DNA of 64,000 nt from assembly GCA_018069465.1 (NCBI GenBank), contig JAGPUW010000025.1:62001-126000 (forward strand), read 5' to 3'. How positions within the stretch are numbered: position 1 is the stretch's first letter; each line of letters begins with the position of its first letter. A model generated the notes under the pieces. That model was not told the origin of the DNA and did not search any database. It saw only the letters and a program-made list of their open reading frames with translations. A program made the position numbers and the translations under genes. This document shows positions 41,532 through 50,067 of the stretch, one piece after another. Source of the DNA: Gammaproteobacteria bacterium. Its GTDB lineage: Bacteria > Pseudomonadota > Gammaproteobacteria > Pseudomonadales > Porticoccaceae.

Positions 41532-42416
41532 TTATTGCGCACCCAGGCGGCAACCCAGCTCTAATAAACCGTAGCCAAGCCGACCGTCGGCGAGGCGGAA
41601 TTCGAAGGCACCTTCATTTAAGACATAGGCATCGAAGGGCCAATGCACAACAGCCTGGCGAATACAGTCGATGTCGTAGCGTCGACCCTGACCATCAACC
41701 GCTGCCACCTTTGCCGAAAGCGCCCTGCCCTCGTCGTTCAAGGTGGTGGTAAATTCTTCCAGCGTTAAGGTGTCAATGGCACCATCGACATAGGCCCAGC
41801 AGAGGTCGGCCGAGCCACCACCTTCAAAATAAATCCGCAAAATACCCAGCGCAGAACCATCGTCAAATACGGGCCAGGCCAGCTCGTGATGGGTAAAGGC
41901 CGCCCAGTTTCTGACACCGATGGAATGATCCCGGTTGCCCACGCCGGCAATTTGCCACTCGCTATCACGCAATTTTAGGGTGCCGGTTATTTTCCCCGCC
42001 TGCTCAAGATGAAAGCTGGTCGCCGCATTGAGCTGCAAACCCGCCATTGAGTCATGGGGTGGCATTAGCGCCTCCCAGGTCACATCAAAGCTTAGCGGGG
42101 TTAGCTCATCGGCAAACTCAATGCTGTAGCTTTTCAACATTTCATTGGCGCGGTAACTCACCCCGCCGAGGGTAATTCCCCTATCGATATCACCTTCGGG
42201 CAGCGCCAGGTTATGCCAACCACGGTTGTAAACTTCACGGCCATCGACCACCACCAGCACCGCCATATTGGCAACACCCTTGTTGGGATAAAGACCCATG
42301 CGCGTAAACATGCCGACGCGGTTTTTCGGGTCGTAGAAATTGAAGTACCAGCTCTCGCCCCAGAGCTGGTCGTCGGTATCGGGTTGATGGCGCTTATCGT
42401 CGCTGGCTTCAATCAT
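41532..42416 (-). CDS. Lipocalin-like protein of the DUF7064/DUF7065 type, copy A
   Basis: This 294-residue protein has no signal peptide and is rich in beta strands. It resembles proteins related to hydroxyneurosporene synthase/AttH lipocalin folds, a grouping now split into DUF7065 (N-terminal) and DUF7064 (C-terminal). Visible marks are GESWYFNFYDP (about 20-30), EALMPPHDS (about 133), a linker GNRDHSIGVRNW (about 176-187), and C-terminal LGYGLLELG. It is a distant paralogue of the protein at 43612, sharing the MPP-D and DHS-G-R patterns. It follows the phosphatase gene on the same strand. The function is unknown; I infer a role in handling hydrophobic small molecules. Confidence 0.6.
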   Translation of the reverse strand: MIEASDDKRHQPDTDDQLWGESWYFNFYDPKNRVGMFTRMGLYPNKGVANMAVLVVVDGREVYNRGWHNLALPEGDIDRGITLGGVSYRANEMLKSYSIEFADELTPLSFDVTWEALMPPHDSMAGLQLNAATSFHLEQAGKITGTLKLRDSEWQIAGVGNRDHSIGVRNWAAFTHHELAWPVFDDGSALGILRIYFEGGGSADLCWAYVDGAIDTLTLEEFTTTLNDEGRALSAKVAAVDGQGRRYDIDCIRQAVVHWPFDAYVLNEGAFEFRLADGRLGYGLLELGCRLGAQ

Positions 42417-42520
42417 TTTTATTCATCCCTTTTTTATTCTTTAGTGGTCTGCTTTAGCCCTATTATTTTTTCATTGCGCGCGCTTCACTCAAGCACGCAA
42501 CACAGACAATAGCCCTTAAA

Positions 42521-43285
42521 TTATAGGGTAAAGCGCTTTTGCAGATAATCTTTAGCGGCCTGATCAATGCCCAGCTCTTCACGCATAAAATTGTCCAGCG
42601 TGCCCGACTTCTCGCGCATCACCTGCCAGGCGGTCGCCAGATATTGAGTCCGAGCATCGAGGATGGGCACGACAATGCTTTCATCGACAGAAAGACCTTC
42701 GGAGTTGAAAAACTGCTCAAACTTACCGATAGCCAGTGCTTTATCGGCATAGGCCTGGGAAGACAGCAAATAGTCCTGCTCGATCTGCTCTTCTTTAACA
42801 CCGAGAGCGCTGAGCAGCAAAGCCGAGGCGATACCGGCTCTGTCTTTACCAAAAGAGCACATCACTAGAATGCCACCCTCACTTTCCATCATGTGATCGA
42901 ACATTTTGCGGTAACCAGGAACCTCCTCCTCGGTCAGCTCACGGTAGCGATCACCCATGATTTTTTCGGCGCCTTCGGGGTTCAAGCCCTCCTTCATTAG
43001 CATGTCCCAGAGGTTTTCCACGCTGGCTACCAACATACCGAGTTCGACGACCTCTATGCTATTGCCAACCTGCAGGTCGTTTTTCACCCGCTCCATGGGG
43101 CTGCGGAAATCATAGATTGTACTGATGCCCAGGGTTTCAAACTTTGCCAAATCCTGGTCGCCGGTGAAATGCAGGAAACCGGAGCGATAGAGATAGTTGT
43201 CCTTCGTTTTACGGGCATTTTTGGTGTCGTAACCGCCCATGTGGCGGAGGTTCATGGTTTTTCCAATAGGCACAAAACGCGTCAT
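42521..43285 (-). CDS. Tyrosine/serine protein phosphatase-like enzyme (CX5R)
   Basis: This 254-residue protein matches the Y_phosphatase3 family. It has NLRHMGGYD near the start, LYRSGFLHF, TIYDFRSPMER, and the active-site loop CSFGKDRAG with the nucleophile Cys143 and Arg149 (CX5R, Lys/Asp in between as in this family). The substrate could be phosphotyrosine, a phosphoinositide-like or another phosphoester. It lies between the two DUF7064-like genes and near two kinase-fold genes, which suggests that they act on the same compound. Confidence 0.85.
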   Translation of the reverse strand: MTRFVPIGKTMNLRHMGGYDTKNARKTKDNYLYRSGFLHFTGDQDLAKFETLGISTIYDFRSPMERVKNDLQVGNSIEVVELGMLVASVENLWDMLMKEGLNPEGAEKIMGDRYRELTEEEVPGYRKMFDHMMESEGGILVMCSFGKDRAGIASALLLSALGVKEEQIEQDYLLSSQAYADKALAIGKFEQFFNSEGLSVDESIVVPILDARTQYLATAWQVMREKSGTLDNFMREELGIDQAAKDYLQKRFTL

Positions 43286-43611
43286 AGAGCCTGCTTCCCC
43301 TTAGTCTTCATGTCAGCAAAAATTGATACAGCCGTCATTCGGCATTACTTGTTCGCAGATGATAGCCTAACTGTTATGTCAAGCAGATGATAAACAAATT
43401 TATTGGCCGCCAGGCACCGGGGCGAGTAATCAGCCCTTAGCCACGGTATAAAAACCAATAAAAATAAGCTTTCTCTTGACCCCGCCACGACCATTCGGTT
43501 TATTATGGCATCATACTCAAACGCTTATGCAGTTAATAACCATGGCTTATGAGCTAGCAGTTCAGAGCAACAAGTAGTAAATAAAGATCTATAAACCAAG
43601 AGGAAAAACCC
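43286..43611. other. Divergent promoter region
   Basis: This 326-base stretch lies between two divergent transcription units. No gene is seen. TTGACC at 43476-43481 and TATTAT at 43501-43506 could be a promoter for the rightward genes, but the 19-base spacing is longer than usual. The GTG start of the next gene is preceded by AGAGGA. Confidence 0.4.
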
Positions 43612-44568
43612 GTGATTAAAGACAACGACATGTACTTCCACACGCCAACTTCTGACCACTATAGCTGGGCGGAAACCAATTATTTCGGGTTTTATATCGC
43701 GGAAGAAAATATTCTGGTCGGCGTTTACGCCCAGCCCCGGGCCAACCTTGGCTCCGTGCTGTCGAGCATACATATCACCAATGGCTTCTCCAACACGCCA
43801 CACGAGGTCTTATACGACGACTGCCATGTTTTCCTGCCCATGCCCAAAGGCAACCTCGATGACTATGAGTTGGAAAACGGCCTCAAAATCAAATGCACCA
43901 AACCCGTTATGGATTACCACATTCGCTACGACGGCGGCGAAGGCGTTAGCCTCGATGTTAAATATGAAGGCCTGATGCCTCCCTACGACATCCACGATCC
44001 CGACATGGATCCACTGGCTGGCGAAACTCATTCCGGTGATGTCATCAGCGAAAACGCCTATGCCGGACACTGGGATCAAAGCGGCCGCGTGACGGGGTCA
44101 CTTACCATTAACGGCAAAACCTACGATGTTGATTGTGTTGCCAGCATGGATCACAGCTGGGGCCTGCGCGATGAAAAGCAGCTGAAAAACTTTTGCTGGA
44201 TGAATGCCAACTTCGAAAATGACATGAGCATTCACTGCCTGTATCTGGTCGATCCCAAAAATCTTGACACCTACCCCGCCATCGTCCACGGCTATGTGCG
44301 CGAGGGCGATCAGGTCTACGGCCTCAAACGCGGCACCGGAAAAATCCGCCGCAATGGCTATCTGCACCAGTTCTTCGAGCTAGAAGTGGAAGATGTGCGC
44401 GGTAAAGTCCACCAGTTTACTGGCACCCCCATGACATCCAACCCCTGGATGGCATGGCCGCTTATGTACCTTGTCCAATCGCTGTGCCGCTGGGATATGC
44501 AGGGTGTTATCGGCTGGGGTGAGGTACAGGACCTCTGCAAAGAAACGGTTAACGACAAACTTAAATAA
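43612..44568 (+). CDS. Lipocalin-like protein of the DUF7064/DUF7065 type, copy B
   Basis: This 318-residue beta-rich protein starts with GTG behind AGAGGA. It shares with copy A an N-terminal SWAETNYFGFYI strand, YEGLMPPYD (about 125), and MDHSWGLRD (about 180) in the middle, followed by a C-terminal barrel with GYLHQFFELEVEDVRG and VIGWGEVQDL. No signal peptide or catalytic motif is visible. It begins the rightward set of four genes with the small unknown and the two kinase-fold genes. The exact role is unknown. Confidence 0.6.
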   Translation: MIKDNDMYFHTPTSDHYSWAETNYFGFYIAEENILVGVYAQPRANLGSVLSSIHITNGFSNTPHEVLYDDCHVFLPMPKGNLDDYELENGLKIKCTKPVMDYHIRYDGGEGVSLDVKYEGLMPPYDIHDPDMDPLAGETHSGDVISENAYAGHWDQSGRVTGSLTINGKTYDVDCVASMDHSWGLRDEKQLKNFCWMNANFENDMSIHCLYLVDPKNLDTYPAIVHGYVREGDQVYGLKRGTGKIRRNGYLHQFFELEVEDVRGKVHQFTGTPMTSNPWMAWPLMYLVQSLCRWDMQGVIGWGEVQDLCKETVNDKLK

Positions 44569-44670
44569 GCCCGCCCTTTTGTTTGCCCATGTGCCTGCAA
44601 GCCACCTTGCGCCCATGGGCAAATTAACAGTGCGGACAATCAAAAATAATCAACGGAAAGATCAGCTGTC

Positions 44671-45237
44671 ATGAGCCCTGAAATAGAACAGTTTTTATCC
44701 GGCATGAAAAAAACCATTGAAGAAGTGGTTATGCCCAACCTCACCGATAAATTTGCCCAGGAGCAAGCGGGCATTGTCGCCGCCTCCCTCGGTTTTCTCG
44801 GCCTTATTCAAGACAAAGCCTTTCACTACGAGCTGCTGGAAAACCAGGAGTACAAAGGCATTTTACAAGCGGTTATCGAGTTGCTCGACAACACCTTTTC
44901 TGCACCGACATCAGTCAAAGAAACGTCCGCCAAAGTTAGCGAGCAATTTGCAGCCGACAAAGTGGATGACCCCGTTCACCTGCGCCCCTATAAGTTTATT
45001 CGCGGCAGCAACGAGGTGATGAAGGAATTATTGTGTGTGTTTATTCAACAGCAGCCAGAAATGCCGGCCGAGTTGCGAAACTCTTTTGAAGCGCTGATGA
45101 AGCCCTTCTTTAAGTCGATTGAATTGCGCGAGCGCTCCTGGGTGAAGGCACTGGGTTTTGACCCCGAGGCCGAGCAGCAGGCTGATATTGCCGACCTGCT
45201 TTACAAAGATGGCTACCTCAATATTAGCAAGTCTTAA
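44671..45237 (+). CDS. Small helical protein of unknown function
   Basis: I do not recognise this 188-residue protein. It is mainly alpha-helical, acidic at the start (MSPEIEQFLSGMKKTIEEV) and has no membrane segment, signal peptide or metal motif. It lies between copy B of the lipocalin-like protein and the first APH-like kinase on the same strand, so it is likely part of the same unit. An association with one of the kinase-fold proteins is only a guess. Confidence 0.65.
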   Translation: MSPEIEQFLSGMKKTIEEVVMPNLTDKFAQEQAGIVAASLGFLGLIQDKAFHYELLENQEYKGILQAVIELLDNTFSAPTSVKETSAKVSEQFAADKVDDPVHLRPYKFIRGSNEVMKELLCVFIQQQPEMPAELRNSFEALMKPFFKSIELRERSWVKALGFDPEAEQQADIADLLYKDGYLNISKS

Positions 45238-45359
45238 GTAAATCCAGGCTGGCCAGCCGATTAAAAACAATATGAAGTAGGGCGTAATTCAGCGCCGCTT
45301 GTCATTCCCGATTAAGCCGCTGATCACCCTTGTAAAGTAATAAAGCCAGAGCGAAACCG

Positions 45360-46568
45360 ATGCGCGAATACTATACCCCGACCCTGAAAAACCGAGCACA
45401 ACCCAGCGATGACTGGATAGAGAGCATCCGTCAGCAGTTCCCCACCGAGCGAACCCTCGACGAGGTACTGAGCAAAAAGCTGCGCAATCGCAGTAACCCC
45501 GCAGAACACAATACCGATTTCAGCGATTTAGAAACCCGCCTGCGGGCCTATTTAAAACAGGTGACGGGGCAAAATGACATTGTTATGGAGAATTTGCACC
45601 GACTCTCCGGCGGTGCCTCGAAAGAACAATTCACCTTTAATCTCACCTGGAATCAACAATCCGGCACCCGCGCCAGCGAAAAACTAATCTTGCGTATGGA
45701 CCCCAGCGAATCCATTGTCGAGACCCATCGCCTCCGCGAGTCACAAATGCTCGACGCCATGTGGGGTGAAGTACCGGTACCTCGCGTTTACTGGACCGAT
45801 CCCGTGGGCGAACCCTTAGGCCACCCCTTTTTGATTGCCGGTTTCCTCGAGGGTACCGTGCAACCCGAGGGCGGCGACAAGGCCAGTGGACTGGGCATGT
45901 TCTTCGAGCCGAAATTGCGCACCGCGCTAAAAGATCAGTTCGTGCAGCACCTGGCCAAAATACACACCATCGACTGGCGCTCAAAGGGCCTCTCTTCCTA
46001 CGATTCGCCACAATCGAACAGCAAACAAGCCAACGAGTGGTCACTGGGCTGGTGGGAGCGGGTGTGGAATGAAGATGCCGTTGAGGCCCACCCCATTGTT
46101 GAGAATGCCGCCACCTGGTTGCGAGAAAACATGCCGAGCGTTGAAAAACCGGTGATTGTGCACGGTGATTACCGCTCCGGTAATTTCATGTACAGCGACG
46201 ACCATAAAATTAACGCGGTGCTCGACTGGGAGCTGTCCCATATTGGTGACTTCCACGAAGATCTGTCCTACACCACCTGCCAAATACTCGGCACCCCCCT
46301 CGAAGACGGCTCCGTTTTGACCAGTGGCTTGCTCTCGAAAGAAGAGTTTTTAGATAAATATCAGCAATACAGTGGTAACACTGTCGACCCCAAGCGACTG
46401 TTTTATTTCGATGTGTTTTCCTATTATAAAGTTGCCGTTATTTCTGTCGCCACCAGTTCGCGGGCGGCCTACGGGCGCAAAACACACCTCGATGCGATGA
46501 TGAATTTGCTCAGTGGTTTTGGCTACACTGGCATCTCCGCTTTGCAGCGCTTGCTCGACCAGGCTTAA
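45360..46568 (+). CDS. APH/ACAD10-like phosphotransferase, first copy
   Basis: This 402-residue protein has the aminoglycoside phosphotransferase/choline kinase fold. Motifs are KLILRMDP (nucleotide-binding lysine region), the catalytic loop HGDYRSGNFM (about 266-275), and the metal-binding LDWELSHIGD (about 288-297). Family members phosphorylate small hydroxyl-bearing molecules, and those of the ACAD10/11 type act on 4-hydroxyacyl-CoAs. The substrate here is unknown. The next gene is a close paralogue with the same N-terminus (YTPTL-NRAQPS), so this is a tandem duplication. No antibiotic resistance should be read from the fold alone. Confidence 0.85.
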   Translation: MREYYTPTLKNRAQPSDDWIESIRQQFPTERTLDEVLSKKLRNRSNPAEHNTDFSDLETRLRAYLKQVTGQNDIVMENLHRLSGGASKEQFTFNLTWNQQSGTRASEKLILRMDPSESIVETHRLRESQMLDAMWGEVPVPRVYWTDPVGEPLGHPFLIAGFLEGTVQPEGGDKASGLGMFFEPKLRTALKDQFVQHLAKIHTIDWRSKGLSSYDSPQSNSKQANEWSLGWWERVWNEDAVEAHPIVENAATWLRENMPSVEKPVIVHGDYRSGNFMYSDDHKINAVLDWELSHIGDFHEDLSYTTCQILGTPLEDGSVLTSGLLSKEEFLDKYQQYSGNTVDPKRLFYFDVFSYYKVAVISVATSSRAAYGRKTHLDAMMNLLSGFGYTGISALQRLLDQA

Positions 46569-46660
46569 ATACTCGCTCCAACTATTTAAGGCGCAACAAA
46601 ACCATAAAAAATAATTTCGTTTAAGAACTTTGCTTTAAATATTTAGAGGGTTTTATCACC

Positions 46661-47881
46661 ATGAGTCACTACACACCTACCCTGGCCAACCGAGCCCAAC
46701 CCTCCGCGCAATGGATAGAAAAAATGCGCGCCAGCTATCCGGTTGAAAGCGCTGTTGACGAAGTTTTTACACGTAAATTACACAGCCGACTGAAACCTGT
46801 CGAACACACCATGGACTTCAGTAAGCTACAACAACCCTTGCTCGAATTTTTACAGGGTGAAACGGGTCAGGCCGATATTGTGGTTGCAAACCTCAAGCGC
46901 CTGCCCGGCGGCGCATCGAAAGAACAGTTCACCTTTGACCTCACCTGGCAGCCCGAGCCGGGCAAGCGGGAAACCCGGCGCTTAATGATTCGCATGGACC
47001 CCACCGAGTCCATTGTCGAAACGCATCGACTCAGGGAGTCCCAGGTGCTGCGTGCCATGTGGGGCGAAGTGCCGGTACCCGAAGTGCTGTGGATTGATCC
47101 CCTCGGTGAACAACTGGGGCACCCGGCATTAATTGCCAGCTTTCTCGAAGGCACCGTGCAGCCAGAACAACCCGAGAACAGTGAAAAAATGAGCGGCGTC
47201 GGCATGTATTTTAAGCCCGAACTGCGCGACGGCCTGAGCCAGCAATTTGTCGATATTCTGGCAAAGATTCACGCCATTGACTGGCGCAAGAAAGATTTGT
47301 CGACCTTTGATATTCCCCAGTCGAATTCCACTCAGGCCAATGAATGGGCTATCGGTCTGTGGGAGCGCGCCTGGAACGAAGATACCCTCTCCGCTCACCC
47401 TATTATGGAGCGGGCGGTGCTGTGGCTGAAAGAAAATATGCCCGTCGTCGGTGAGCCGGTGATTGTCCACGGTGACTACCGCACGGGTAACTTCATGTAC
47501 ACCGACGATCTAGAGATTAACGCCATCTTTGACTGGGAGCTGGCCTATTACGGCGACTACCACGACGACCTGTCCTGGGCCACTCTGGGGCTGTTTGGCG
47601 GCAGTGATGAAGAGGGCAAACCACTATCGAGCAGCCTGATGTATCAGGAAGATTTCCTCGCTCGCTACGAGCGCGCCAGTGGCAATAAAGTCGACATGAA
47701 AAAACTGTCTTACTACCATATTTTTTCCTACTACAAAATTGCCGTTATCGCCGCCGCCACCAGTGTTCGTGTTGCCTACAGTCGCCGCACTCACCTCGAC
47801 GCGATGATGAACTTTGCCAGCGGCCTGGGTTCTGTGGCCACCTCAGAACTCAATCGACTACTCGATAAAGCCACAGCCTAA
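46661..47881 (+). CDS. APH/ACAD10-like phosphotransferase, second copy
   Basis: This 406-residue protein is a tandem paralogue of the preceding one, clearly alike through its whole length. It keeps the catalytic loop HGDYRTGNFM and the metal motif FDWELAYYGD, so both copies look active. The pair differ in the C-terminal third (SSSLMYQEDFLARYERASG), which may set substrate preference. It ends just before a MITE-like repeat. Confidence 0.85.
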   Translation: MSHYTPTLANRAQPSAQWIEKMRASYPVESAVDEVFTRKLHSRLKPVEHTMDFSKLQQPLLEFLQGETGQADIVVANLKRLPGGASKEQFTFDLTWQPEPGKRETRRLMIRMDPTESIVETHRLRESQVLRAMWGEVPVPEVLWIDPLGEQLGHPALIASFLEGTVQPEQPENSEKMSGVGMYFKPELRDGLSQQFVDILAKIHAIDWRKKDLSTFDIPQSNSTQANEWAIGLWERAWNEDTLSAHPIMERAVLWLKENMPVVGEPVIVHGDYRTGNFMYTDDLEINAIFDWELAYYGDYHDDLSWATLGLFGGSDEEGKPLSSSLMYQEDFLARYERASGNKVDMKKLSYYHIFSYYKIAVIAAATSVRVAYSRRTHLDAMMNFASGLGSVATSELNRLLDKATA

Positions 47882-47908
47882 GACTTACGCCCCGCGATAA
47901 GCCCACAA

Positions 47909-48134
47909 GTAGGTTGTTGAAATTCGCTGAGTCGCGCCAGACACAAGGCAAAATCAAGCGAGAAAGCGGAGTTTACTCGTGTAAATGAGCACTTTGAGCT
48001 TGATTTTAACGCACGACTGCATGGCCAACAGTAGGCGCTTTTAGGCGATGCAGGAGGTAGAGCACCAAAAGTAGGCGCTTTAGGCGATGCAGGAGCAATT
48101 GCCGAGTAGATTAATCCTAAGTCAACAGCCTGCT
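47909..48134. mobile_element. MITE-like repeat element of about 226 bp
   Basis: The ends are imperfect inverted repeats (GTAGGTTGTTGA at 47909 and TCAACAGCCTGCT at 48122-48134). Inside, arms AAAATCAAGC (47950-47959) and GCTTGATTTT (47998-48007) bound a long imperfect hairpin with GTTTAC/GTAAAT near its tip, and two direct repeats fill the right side. It has no coding capacity. The layout resembles non-autonomous miniature repeats seen in many gammaproteobacteria. The right end runs into the stop codon of ggt. Confidence 0.6.
48030..48095. repeat. Two direct repeats of 27 and 26 bp
   Basis: The sequence AGTAGGCGCTTTTAGGCGAT... runs from 48030 to 48056 and returns at 48070-48095 with one T fewer, a period of 40 bases. 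Both lie within the MITE-like element. With only two copies this is not a CRISPR array. Confidence 0.8.
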
Positions 48135-49863
48135 AGGGTTGGGCCACCGCCCCGCCACCGGGCCAGCGCGAATCATTGGCCCCATAAGTATGGGCACCGT
48201 CACTGCTGATGGTTTGCGTGCGGCCAATCACGCGGGTGGATGGCACCACGGTGTGGCCTTTGGCACTGAGCAAGCGCTGCGTATCGATATTCAGGCCCGG
48301 CTCGACAAACACTTTGTCGGGTTGCCATTGGTGATGAATGCGCGGTGCCGCAGCTGCTTCGGCAATATTCATATCAAAATCGACAACATTTAACACCGTC
48401 TGCAACACCGTATTAATAATCGTACTACCCCCTGGGCTGCCGGTCGTAAACGCCGGCTTGCCCTGTTTAAAAACTATCGTCGGTGTCATCGACGACAGGG
48501 GTCGCTTATTGGCTGCAATGGCATTAGCCTTGCCACCAATTAAGCCATAGGCATTGGGCACACCTGTTTTGGCTGAAAAATCATCCATTTCGTTGTTGAG
48601 TAAAAAACCTGCCCCGGTGACGGCGATGCCACTACCGTAGGAAAAATTAAGGGTATAGGTATTGCTCACCACATTGCCGGCGTCATCCCACACTGAAAAG
48701 TGGGTGGTTTGCGGGCTTTCATAGGGAGTCTCTAAGCCAGGGGCAATATCAGTAGAGGCGGTGGCTTTATCCAGGGCGATACCCGCCCTTAATTTTTCTG
48801 CATAGGCCTTACTGGTTAAAGGCCCAACGGGCACCGGGTGAAAATCCGGGTCACCGAGATATTCACTTCTATCGGCATAGGCCCTGCGCATGGTTTCAAT
48901 TAAACGATGTAAATACGCGGCGCTGTTATGGCCGAGCTTGTCGAGTTCCCAGCCCTCAAGAATATTCAGCATCTGCACTAAATGCACGCCCCCGGACGAG
49001 GGCGGTGGCATGGCCGCAACCGTAAAGCCGCGGTAAGTGCCGGTGACCGGCTCGCGCTCAATCACCTTGTAATTGGCGAGGTCGGCGAGGCTTATCAGGC
49101 CACCGTGCTTATCCATTTCGGCAACTATCTTGGCGGCCACCTCGCCCCGGTAAAAACCGTCCCGGCCCTGGCTGGCAATTTTACCCAGCGTGGCGGCGAG
49201 ATCTTGCTGCTGCCAGCGATCACCGGCGCGCAGTAAACCGCCATCCTCACGAAAGAAATAGCCCTGCGATGCCGGCCATTGGCGCAATCGTTGCTCGGCG
49301 TGTCTTAGGGAGTAAGCCAGAGGCTGGGTAACGGTGATGCCCTTTTCAGCCAGCTCGATCGCCGGTTTTAATACTGTTGCCAGTGGTAAAACACCGTAAT
49401 TTTCAAGGGCATGAATAAGGCCGGCAACACTACCCGGCACCCCCGCCGCCGCATGACTAAAGCGGGCCTTGCCAACATCCACCTCACCGAGGGCATCGAG
49501 AAATAAATCTTTATCCGCAGCGCGCGGCGCAACCTCCCGGTAGTCGATAGCCACCGTGCGTTGCTGCTCGGCCAGATAAACCAGCATAAAACCGCCACCG
49601 CCAATATTGCCCGCCTGGGGCAAGGTCACAGCCAGGGCAAAGCCCGTTGCCACCGCCGCATCAATCGCATTGCCGCCCTGCGCCAATATATCGGCGCCGA
49701 TCTGGCTGGCCAGCATGGACTGGGAAACCACCATGCCTTTGTCGCCGGCGACCGGATGAAAGCGGGAACCATAATCAATAATGGCCGGTGCCTGTGAAAA
49801 GGCCCCCGAGCTGATCGTCAGAAAAGTGAGTAGCAGAAAAGAACGGTAAAATAATGTCGACAC
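48133..49863 (-). CDS. ggt: Gamma-glutamyltranspeptidase
   Basis: This periplasmic enzyme cleaves or transfers the gamma-glutamyl group of glutathione and related peptides. The 576-residue precursor has a signal peptide (to about residue 23) and cuts itself into two chains at the catalytic threonine in QTTHFSVWD (about residue 390). Other signs are GGNAIDAAVA near residue 60, the LSSMTPTIV block and GSPGGSTIIN. Its TAG stop lies within the inverted end of the MITE-like repeat, so the insertion may have changed the last codons, although GGGAVAQP is a normal ending. Confidence 0.93.
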   Translation of the reverse strand: MSTLFYRSFLLLTFLTISSGAFSQAPAIIDYGSRFHPVAGDKGMVVSQSMLASQIGADILAQGGNAIDAAVATGFALAVTLPQAGNIGGGGFMLVYLAEQQRTVAIDYREVAPRAADKDLFLDALGEVDVGKARFSHAAAGVPGSVAGLIHALENYGVLPLATVLKPAIELAEKGITVTQPLAYSLRHAEQRLRQWPASQGYFFREDGGLLRAGDRWQQQDLAATLGKIASQGRDGFYRGEVAAKIVAEMDKHGGLISLADLANYKVIEREPVTGTYRGFTVAAMPPPSSGGVHLVQMLNILEGWELDKLGHNSAAYLHRLIETMRRAYADRSEYLGDPDFHPVPVGPLTSKAYAEKLRAGIALDKATASTDIAPGLETPYESPQTTHFSVWDDAGNVVSNTYTLNFSYGSGIAVTGAGFLLNNEMDDFSAKTGVPNAYGLIGGKANAIAANKRPLSSMTPTIVFKQGKPAFTTGSPGGSTIINTVLQTVLNVVDFDMNIAEAAAAPRIHHQWQPDKVFVEPGLNIDTQRLLSAKGHTVVPSTRVIGRTQTISSDGAHTYGANDSRWPGGGAVAQP

Positions 49864-50067
49864 AGGGCACCGGGTTCGCGTAATGGAGTCGCGCCATTAT
49901 CTAAGAAATTAGCCGCGAGCAACAGTGGAGATCATCGGGACGGCGGCGCCGAGGGTTTCGTGATAAAGCGCAAATCATACTCTGTTCAAAACATGCTATA
50001 AAAAGCACCGTAAATTAATGATACCCGGTAAAACGGCGTCAGCGAATAACAGCCCAGGAGATTGCCC

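Noticed and set aside
45360..47881. Aminoglycoside resistance genes
   Set aside because: The kinase fold is shared with ACAD10-like and choline-kinase-like enzymes; nothing in the context points to antibiotic resistance.
48030..48095. Possible CRISPR array from two similar 27/26-base repeats
   Set aside because: Only two copies with a 13-base spacer, no cas genes in the window, and they fall inside a MITE-like element.
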